A stretch of 64,000 bases of DNA, from the NCBI RefSeq assembly GCF_024763615.1, contig NC_077222.1:85188001-85252000 (forward strand), read 5' to 3'. The DNA is from Phlebotomus papatasi (taxonomy: Eukaryota; Arthropoda; Insecta; Diptera; Psychodidae). The first letter of the stretch is position 1, and every line of letters begins with the position of its first letter. Under the pieces are notes generated by a model. It saw nothing but the letters and a program-made list of their open reading frames with translations, had not been told where the DNA came from and searched no databases. A program made the translations under genes and the position numbers. Positions 57,238 to 64,000 of the stretch are shown piece after piece.

Positions 57238-60200
57238 CTATTTGTCAACATCTTCTTGAACCTCTGAATCTTCCCCTTCAACAATCTCATCAACCTCCTC
57301 ACTCTCTCCCAAATAAGACTTTTCTAACACTTCCAAATCTCCATCATTACCCCACGACTTTAGCCTGTCTGCTACCTGAATTCCCTCGTATGGCTTCTGT
57401 GACACTTGCGTAATAGGAGTATCCTTAATAAGATAGCGATCTCTACCCAAAACTTTCTCAACAATAAAAGGTCCTCTGTATCTAGTCATTAACTTCCTTG
57501 AACTACCAGTAGGTGGCGGATTCCAACGACACAAAACTAAGTCTCCTTTCTTGTACACTTGTGGTTTCTTATGCTCTTCATTAAATCTCTCAGCGCTCTT
57601 CTCCTGCATAGTGATCATTCTGAATGCGGCTGCTTCTCTAATATCTGGTAAGGGTTCCTGCAATTCTTCATCATCAACTGTCGTCGCTACAGCATGCTGC
57701 AACATATTCTGTAGAATGTTCCTGGGCCTGTACCCCAAAAGAAGTCTCTGCGGTGATTGTCCTGTAGTTCGGTTCTCGTAAACATTAATCGCCCATTGCA
57801 CTGCCGGTAATTGCTTTTTCCAGTCTTTACCATCACACGAAAAACCCTTCAAGGCGTCTAATACTGTGCGGAAAACCCTCTCGATCTGTCCGTTGGCGCG
57901 AGGAGTTGAAACTGCTACTGGTGAGTGTTTGATGCCATTTTCAGTACAAAATGTCTGGAATTCCTTGCTCTGGAAAGCAGTTGCATTGTCACTGATGATA
58001 ACCGCTGGCATTCCAAAGTACTGCGAAATTTCATCGATGACCCTGATTGCTGATTTTGCTGTTGGTCCCGGCACAGAACGAAGAATTGTGAAGCGTGTAA
58101 AAGCGTCGATTAGGCCGAAAATGTGATACTGTTTCCTCCCCCTGGTTTCAAAGGGCCCACAGAAGTCGATGTGGACAGCATGGAATGGTACTGGTTTCTT
58201 GTGTACAACATACATCTCCTGACGATTTTCATCCAAACCTGGTTTAGAAATGCTGCAGCTTAGACAATTCTGTATGTACTTTTTAAGATGACGATTCATT
58301 CCCGGCCAGAAGAAATCTTTCCGGAGCAGCTTCTGAGCATCTTTGAGACCTCGATGACCCATTTCGTTGTGCACTGAGTGCATGAGATTAAATCTGACTC
58401 CATGAGGAACGTAGAATCGAAGACCATCCGGTGTTATTGCAAAAACTCGTCCTTCAACCAATTTGAACTCCTTCTTCACCTTTTTCTCATCTCTTTCGTC
58501 CTCTAATGAACCTTCAAGAATTTCACGAATACGACTTATCTCTCTATCATGAATCTGTAGGGCAGCCACCCAATCCACATTCTCTGACACTACGTTCATT
58601 ACTCTGGGATGATTGTCACTTGGCTCCGAACGATTTGGAGGATGTCTACTCAACGCATCTGCATGACCCATTCTCACTCCTGCTCTATACTTGATTGTAA
58701 AATCAAACTCCGACAATTTCAACCACCATCTGGCCACCCGATCTACCAAACACCTTGCAAGATGAGTCTGCTTGAGAGCATGACAATCCGTGTATATGAC
58801 AAAATGAATTCCGATCAAATAATACTTAAAACGACTCAAAGTATCCACCACTGCTAGCGTTTCCAGTTCGTATGGTGTGTATTTTTGTTCCGCTCGTGAT
58901 GTTGCACGGCTGTAGAATGCGACAGGTCGCCACTTCTCATCGTCGTTTTCTCTCTGGAGTAAAACTCCTCCCAAACCCACTCTACTCGCATCCGTGTGAA
59001 CTTCGTGTTGTGCATTTGCCGAAAAAAGTACGAGAACTGGTTGCGTTGACAAGGCATCTTGAAGAGTCTTGAAGGCTTTTTCCTGATCTGGTCCCCATCT
59101 GAATTTCTGATCATTCCGCAACATTTCGGTGAGTGGCTTCGCTATCGTTGCATAATTGTCCACAAACCTCCTGAAAAATCCAGTGAGTCCCAAGAATCTT
59201 CTGACACCCGGAAGTCCTGTTGGCCTGAGAAACTCAGCTACTGCTTGTGTTTTGAAATTTCCTGGCTTTACTCCTTCTTTGTCAATTTCATGTCCGAGGT
59301 AAGTGATTTTATCTGTCAAAAATTCACACTTCCTTATTCCCAAAGTCAAATTATGCTCAGCCAATATCTTAAAAACTTCTTCCAGAATTTCTAAATTGTG
59401 TGACACACTCTCTGTAGCTACCACGATGTCGTCCATGAAGAAAGAGATGTTCTGCTTGCCCAATGGTTGAAGGATTCTTGTCATAATTCTCATGAAAATC
59501 GCTGGGGCATTCGCTAAACCGAAAGGAACTCGTTTGTACTGGTAAACTCCATCTGTGGTTACAAAAGCTGTATAACGTCGGCTGTCGGGATGCATCTGCA
59601 CTTGGTGGTAACCCATCATAAGATCTAGACTTGAAAATACTGTCTTCCCCGCCAATCCATTGATTTCTTCTTCGAGGTTAGGCATTGGAAAGAATTCCTT
59701 GCGAACACGATTATTGAGAAGGCGATAATCTACACAAAGTCGTACGTCATTTCCAGTTCTTTTCTTGAATACAATCGCCGGGCTAGAATAATCCGAATTG
59801 GAAGGCTCAATCACATCAGACTCTAGTAACTCTTCAATTTTTCTCTTCAAGGGAGCTTTCAACGTCTCAGGAACACGATATGGCGCGTATCTTATGGGAG
59901 TTCTATCCAAAATCTCTAATTTCATCTTCTCCACTTCAGTGCAACCAATCTCCTTATAATCCACTGCAAAACTTTGACGATATCGATTTATTAGCGACAG
60001 TAATGTCTTTCTCTCCTGGGTGGTGGTAACTACTCCGATTTTCAAGTCTTCTTCTCTAATTTGCTCTCTCCCTTTCACCGTATAAATTTCCTGTTTGACA
60101 TCAATTCCACCCTGATTTTTGTTCCGATTATCAATTACCTTCAGCTCATCGGGTGTCCACATGACAGCAATATCCGGATCCGAGAAAAAGTCCCTTCCAA

Positions 60201-61530
60201 TTAGCAATGATTCTGTCTGTGCATGGTCAGGCACGATGTGTATTGAAATTTCTCGTGTTACCCCATCCATCGAAATTTTCCCACAAGTACAACCCAATGT
60301 TGGTACTGTGAAACCCCCATAAGTCTTCACATAAGATGGAGAACCACTTCCTACCATTTCCAATTCCTCTGCAACACTTTTCTTCACCACTGTACACGTA
60401 CTTCCCAAATCAACAAACGCCTGTATTTCCTTTCCCTGCAGTGTAACCGTCTTCAGCAGTTCATTTTTATTTACTTGGGTGGGAGACTGCCTTTCCACCC
60501 CGAACCGAAAATCCTTCTGCTGTGGGCAGTTTTTGATCAAATGCTCCGATGACTTGCACAAGAAACACGTCCTAACTGAACCACCTGAACTCTTATTATC
60601 TTTTCGCTCACTCTCTCTTTTCTCTTCCTTTGGTCGAAAGCCTTCTTTCCTTGGACAATTTTTAAACAAATGCTCAGTCGACTTGCACAAATAACATTCG
60701 CGCTTACTCCTTGCACTTCTGTCAGAACGATCATCTCCACCTCTATCACTTTGCCATGCACTCCTGCTTCGATCACGTCTTGTATATTCTGATTTAAAAT
60801 CACCATGGGAAACATCTCTGCTCTTTCCTGTGGACTCGCGTCGACGAGAACTATTGTCATCCTTTGCTCTTCCGTGTGAACTTTGACGTGTGGAATGTTG
60901 TTGATCTGAACTCTTGGCTTTGCCATCAGCTTCCATCCTCTTCATGGTTTGCAAAAGCTCTCTCAAAGAAGCATGTTGGTTGCCGAATAACACACCCCTG
61001 TGGTGCTCATTGCGAATCCCCTTAATGACATATTTCATTGTAACTTTCTCGCTGCATTTAATTCTTTTTGCCAAATTTGTTTGAGCGTAGAAATATGTAA
61101 CCAATGACTCTTCCGGTCCCTGTCGACGGTTATAAAGTTGATGGTGAATTTCCGCTTCATCGATGTCACTTGGAAAACTCTCCAAAAACGCATTCTTAAA
61201 CATTTCCCATGTAGAAACTTCATCCCTGCAGCTTGCCAGCCAGCTCTTGGCAGATCCCTTCAACTTGAGTGTAGCCTGAAGATGCTTATCTTGTTCCGAG
61301 AGACCATATCGAGCACAAATCGTATCAATCTGTTCAATCCATTGTGTGGCTTCCAAATTGTCTTTCCATTCTGGGTCAAAAACAGGGAGCAAATCTTTCA
61401 TCTCACGAGTGCCCACAGTGGGAGGCATATTTACAGGCCTCAAGACTCTTTTAGGGTTATTTGCACTGCCACCCGGCAAAGGGTGTGGAACAGAGGAGCT
61501 TCCGGATGGCTGGCTTGTGTCATCGATCAC
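57238..61530 (-). CDS. Gag-Pol polyprotein of the Ty3/gypsy element
   Basis: Uninterrupted frame of 1430 codons. Gag comes first (QWIEQIDTICARYGLS region), with two CCHC knuckles (C279/C282/H287/C292 and C322/C325/H330/C335). The aspartic protease reads DLGST at 374-378, where DTG or DSG is usual. Reverse transcriptase has FMDD at 698-701, RNase H has HTDAS at 845-849, and integrase has an HHCC zinc site (H1054, H1059, C1089, C1092) and catalytic D1122, D1181, E1217. Gag and Pol are fused without frameshift. The frame opens without an ATG; the first internal ATG is at residue 35. A short upstream exon (ATG at 61663, donor at 61648, acceptor at 61540) would supply an in-frame start by splicing. 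Confidence 0.92.
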   Translation of the reverse strand: MIDDTSQPSGSSSVPHPLPGGSANNPKRVLRPVNMPPTVGTREMKDLLPVFDPEWKDNLEATQWIEQIDTICARYGLSEQDKHLQATLKLKGSAKSWLASCRDEVSTWEMFKNAFLESFPSDIDEAEIHHQLYNRRQGPEESLVTYFYAQTNLAKRIKCSEKVTMKYVIKGIRNEHHRGVLFGNQHASLRELLQTMKRMEADGKAKSSDQQHSTRQSSHGRAKDDNSSRRRESTGKSRDVSHGDFKSEYTRRDRSRSAWQSDRGGDDRSDRSARSKRECYLCKSTEHLFKNCPRKEGFRPKEEKRESERKDNKSSGGSVRTCFLCKSSEHLIKNCPQQKDFRFGVERQSPTQVNKNELLKTVTLQGKEIQAFVDLGSTCTVVKKSVAEELEMVGSGSPSYVKTYGGFTVPTLGCTCGKISMDGVTREISIHIVPDHAQTESLLIGRDFFSDPDIAVMWTPDELKVIDNRNKNQGGIDVKQEIYTVKGREQIREEDLKIGVVTTTQERKTLLSLINRYRQSFAVDYKEIGCTEVEKMKLEILDRTPIRYAPYRVPETLKAPLKRKIEELLESDVIEPSNSDYSSPAIVFKKRTGNDVRLCVDYRLLNNRVRKEFFPMPNLEEEINGLAGKTVFSSLDLMMGYHQVQMHPDSRRYTAFVTTDGVYQYKRVPFGLANAPAIFMRIMTRILQPLGKQNISFFMDDIVVATESVSHNLEILEEVFKILAEHNLTLGIRKCEFLTDKITYLGHEIDKEGVKPGNFKTQAVAEFLRPTGLPGVRRFLGLTGFFRRFVDNYATIAKPLTEMLRNDQKFRWGPDQEKAFKTLQDALSTQPVLVLFSANAQHEVHTDASRVGLGGVLLQRENDDEKWRPVAFYSRATSRAEQKYTPYELETLAVVDTLSRFKYYLIGIHFVIYTDCHALKQTHLARCLVDRVARWWLKLSEFDFTIKYRAGVRMGHADALSRHPPNRSEPSDNHPRVMNVVSENVDWVAALQIHDREISRIREILEGSLEDERDEKKVKKEFKLVEGRVFAITPDGLRFYVPHGVRFNLMHSVHNEMGHRGLKDAQKLLRKDFFWPGMNRHLKKYIQNCLSCSISKPGLDENRQEMYVVHKKPVPFHAVHIDFCGPFETRGRKQYHIFGLIDAFTRFTILRSVPGPTAKSAIRVIDEISQYFGMPAVIISDNATAFQSKEFQTFCTENGIKHSPVAVSTPRANGQIERVFRTVLDALKGFSCDGKDWKKQLPAVQWAINVYENRTTGQSPQRLLLGYRPRNILQNMLQHAVATTVDDEELQEPLPDIREAAAFRMITMQEKSAERFNEEHKKPQVYKKGDLVLCRWNPPPTGSSRKLMTRYRGPFIVEKVLGRDRYLIKDTPITQVSQKPYEGIQVADRLKSWGNDGDLEVLEKSYLGESEEVDEIVEGEDSEVQEDVDK

Positions 61531-62459
61531 TTCCTGCGCCTAAAAATCCCCAATAAATGTCTCATTCCCAACAAAATGACAACTACAATCTCTCCACAAA
61601 TTCTTCCCCTCATTTGACTACACTGCGAAACCAAATTTACCCTCATACCTCATCTTCCGTCATTAGAATATAGTATAACTCCTTCTGAGCCATTCCTGCC
61701 AGCAATTTATTTACTTCGTGCCACAAAAAGTATTCCTGAAATCGAATTTTATTTCCTTCTTAGCCTAAAATGTGCAAAATCAGAATTTTTCCCAATTGCG
61801 CAATACATTTTCCCCTCCATAAAGCTATTTGCGCAACAATTTTTCTGAGTGTTCCGTACCTGTTCCTTTTCTGATAAATACCCGTCAATTAAATGTTTTC
61901 TCCTCAAAAATTTTATTTCAGACACTTAAATCGAACTTTATATAATCCTGAATTGTGAAAACTTCGAGAAAATAACTCAAAAACTCTTGGAAAATGCGAA
62001 CACAATTTACTCACGAGCAGCTTCTCTGCAGAAATTCCTTTCGATATTTTGTGCTGAAAAACATAGAATTTGCGTTGGCAACACTTTCGCCCCAAATTTC
62101 CCCTCAATTCCGCTCCACACTCAAGGCGCCTTGTCATCCACACATACACACTCACACAAACATGAATATTCAAATTTTCCATAAGCATTTAATAAATTTC
62201 TTCCCACAATTTCCTCACGCAAATCCATTGCGAAATCCCAAGAAGCTCTCTGGTTGCCTCGGTTGCCCCATGGTGCTTTTCTGCGCTGAATCTGGTGACA
62301 TCTTCGCCGCCTGACGCTCCGCTGAAGTTTTCCCGCCAAATGCCGCGTCCACTCTGCTTCCACGAACACACTCACACACACACACTCGCGGCACTATTTC
62401 ACAACTTAACACAATTTTCGTTTTCCACTTCTGGGCATTGCTTATCCCACTTCTGATGA
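61531..62459 (-). other. Retrotransposon leader region
   Basis: About 0.9 kb between the 5' LTR and gag, with (AC)n-like stretches near 62145 and 62370. It contains the possible spliced start exon at 61663-61649. The short antisense frames (61994-62314 and others) have no recognisable content. Confidence 0.5.
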
Positions 62460-62769
62460 TGTTAGAACCGTCAGGGAATCTGTAAGGGCGGAGCCCTCAA
62501 TGCAATCGCGTGGATGAGCGCCTTGGCCGCCAGAGATTTCTCCAGAACCCTCAGCGTTCCTCCTAACGATCTATACCCTACGACGATCCAACATGAACTA
62601 ACTCTCACAATACTAATCCTCTCTACGATACCCCTCCCGAAGGGGTAACTCACAGACTAACACTAGGAACACTCTTAGGAGAAATCGGCGCCGCTCCGAG
62701 AGACATCTATGATGCCAAATTCAAATACCAACGGGGGGTTTAACCGTTGGGGAGAAGCTAGTGCTAACA
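62460..62769 (-). repeat. 5' LTR
   Basis: 310 bp. Promoter-bearing LTR of the minus-strand element. It appears identical to the copy at 56093-56402, including a 60-residue antisense frame present in both. Confidence 0.9.
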
Positions 62770-63427
62770 TTTTTTAGTAATAATAATTTATAAAATTGTT
62801 CATATTTATATTCTGTAACATCATTTGCGTCAGAATATCTTTGGGAATTATCTTGGGCTATTGTTCGTGAAACTTTTTATTGAGCCATAAAGCCCTTGAA
62901 ATAGGTCTTACTGATGTTAAATGCTTCTCTTAATTAATACAACACTAAAACAGTTTGAGTGATGTTTTGTCTTTCTCAACTCTAATATGATTCATGTATA
63001 TATTGATGCTAATTTTATGCAATCAACGTCATAAATAGCTATCAGTATGAGTCCGAATATCGCAATGAGGAAACATTATTGAATTCAACTTTGATCTTTC
63101 TTGCGTTTGTATCACTCTCTATCTATACATTGAATACTCTCTATTGATACTCTCTATACATTGGATTAATTTGCCCATATACATATGGTGTTTTTGCGAT
63201 AGATTTATCTATATTTAATTTTATTAAATAGCTATTACCTATACTGCAAGTATTTTTGCAACTCCATTTGGAGTTGGAAATCTCAACTAGCAGCCTGCAC
63301 AGAGTGACTCTCGAGATCAATCTTCAGTTGAATCTGTTGGTGTGATGTGCGCTTAGTAGATCGTGCTGTTCATTTTCGTATAAGAAAGTTTTCTGGTGAA
63401 AAATACTCGGGAAAATAGATTCTAAAA
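62770..63427. other. Upstream region of the third SDR gene
   Basis: AT-rich DNA between the LTR and the start codon. It probably holds the promoter; tandem-like CTCTCTAT/TACATTG motifs near 63115-63170 are the only pattern I see. Confidence 0.4.
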
Positions 63428-64000
63428 ATGGAGGATATTGGAAAAATTGGTGTTGAAGAGTATCATGCCTCGGATTATATTCAGAAGACGGGGGTTAGAA
63501 GAATATTGGCGTTAGTGTGGAGTTTTGGGCGGGTAGCATATTACTTCACTGTGGCAAGCGTAAGTCACATTTTGAGTTTCTTTGTGGGCACTTTGAACAT
63601 TTTTGCCAAAGACAACTCATATCCACTTGTTGGAAAAGTGGCCCTTGTGACAGGAGCTGGGAATGGTTATGGCCGATCCCTGGGTATCATGTTGGCTGCT
63701 GAGGGCTGTCATGTTGCTGTTGTGGATATCGATGGTGATGCTGCAGAGGCAACAGCAGCACAACTGCGTTCCATGGATGTAAAATCTGTGGCCTATAAGG
63801 TGATAGAGATCCCAAAGTCGTTTTCCCCTTCCAGCTGAATTTTCTTATGCTTTTTCTATCTGGTCAGGTGGATGTGAGCGATAGTGCACAAGTGGGAAAG
63901 TTGCACGAAGAGGTGGTCAATGATCTGGGTGTTGTGGACATTTTAATCAATAACGCCGCTATATTGCCTTTGATGTCATTTCGTGAAGGTACTCCGAGTG
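63428..64000 (+). CDS. SDR16C-like short-chain dehydrogenase 3, partial
   Basis: Exon 1 is 63428-63799 (124 codons), exon 2 starts at 63868 and runs past the window end. Exon 1 breaks at exactly the same codon position (after AYK) as in the two upstream paralogues. It has a hydrophobic anchor at about residues 24-60 and the cofactor loop TGAGNGYG (75-82), where tyrosine replaces the usual isoleucine or leucine. The NNAG motif reads NNAA here. The catalytic tyrosine and lysine lie beyond the window. Probably a membrane-bound dehydrogenase like its neighbours, separated from them by the retrotransposon. Confidence 0.85.

Larger units (their letters stand above)
56093..62769 (-). mobile_element. 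Ty3/gypsy LTR retrotransposon, apparently young
   Basis: 6.68 kb on the minus strand. Two 310-bp LTRs (56093-56402, 62460-62769) begin TGTTAG and end CTAACA and look identical by eye. TTTT lies on both outer sides, a possible 4-bp target duplication. One long gag-pol frame fills 61530-57238. Domain order protease, RT, RNase H, integrase places it in Ty3/gypsy (Metaviridae). No envelope gene is seen. The region after the 5' LTR does not show a standard TGG-type primer-binding site at once, so the primer tRNA is unclear. Confidence 0.92.

Noticed and set aside
57207..61617. Plus-strand frames across the retrotransposon
   Set aside because: Antisense shadows of gag-pol.
1..64000. tRNA or rRNA genes
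   Set aside because: Neither strand showed recognisable A-box/B-box pairs with cloverleaf arms, or rRNA segments, although a tool scan would be more sensitive.

Overview
The window is nuclear DNA of an insect, most likely a dipteran of the nematoceran (sand-fly/mosquito) kind. The basis is AT-rich intergenic DNA, short GT-AG introns, insect-type housekeeping orthologues and a dense load of small terminal-inverted-repeat elements. The species is inferred, not read. One run of exactly 500 N (2350-2849) marks an assembly gap.

Layout. 700-2349 is a block of compact genes resembling those of Polinton/adintovirus-type DNA elements: a packaging ATPase, a small basic protein and a small leader-intron protein. 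It is cut by the gap. Right of the gap lies a decayed mariner/Tc1-like transposase (2850-3850), then a small secreted-protein gene on the minus strand (4293-4769). A 2.8-kb degenerate minisatellite (5505-8330) follows, interrupted by a TIR element.

8843-27000 is the gene-dense core. It holds the terminal exon of transaldolase (+); kurz/DHX37, a DEAH-box ribosome-biogenesis helicase (-), whose last two exons I found 3.6 kb beyond the apparent stop; POLR3D/RPC4 of RNA polymerase III (+), divergent from kurz over about 207 bp; mRpS26 (-), tail to tail with POLR3D; and a BIR-RING inhibitor-of-apoptosis gene (-). Introns and spacers carry MITEs.

27000-49440 is a gene desert of nested repeats. It contains pogo-like MITEs, a segmental duplication whose two arms took different MITE insertions, a 2.73-kb hAT-like element with an 8-bp target duplication, and elements sharing GGGGAGAC-type ends.

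49474-64000 holds three tandem SDR16C-like dehydrogenase genes on the plus strand, the last running off the window. Between the second and third sits a young Ty3/gypsy retrotransposon (56093-62769) with two LTRs that look identical and an uninterrupted gag-pol frame.

Splice sites were chosen by GT-AG signals, reading phase and family alignment from memory. No searches were run.
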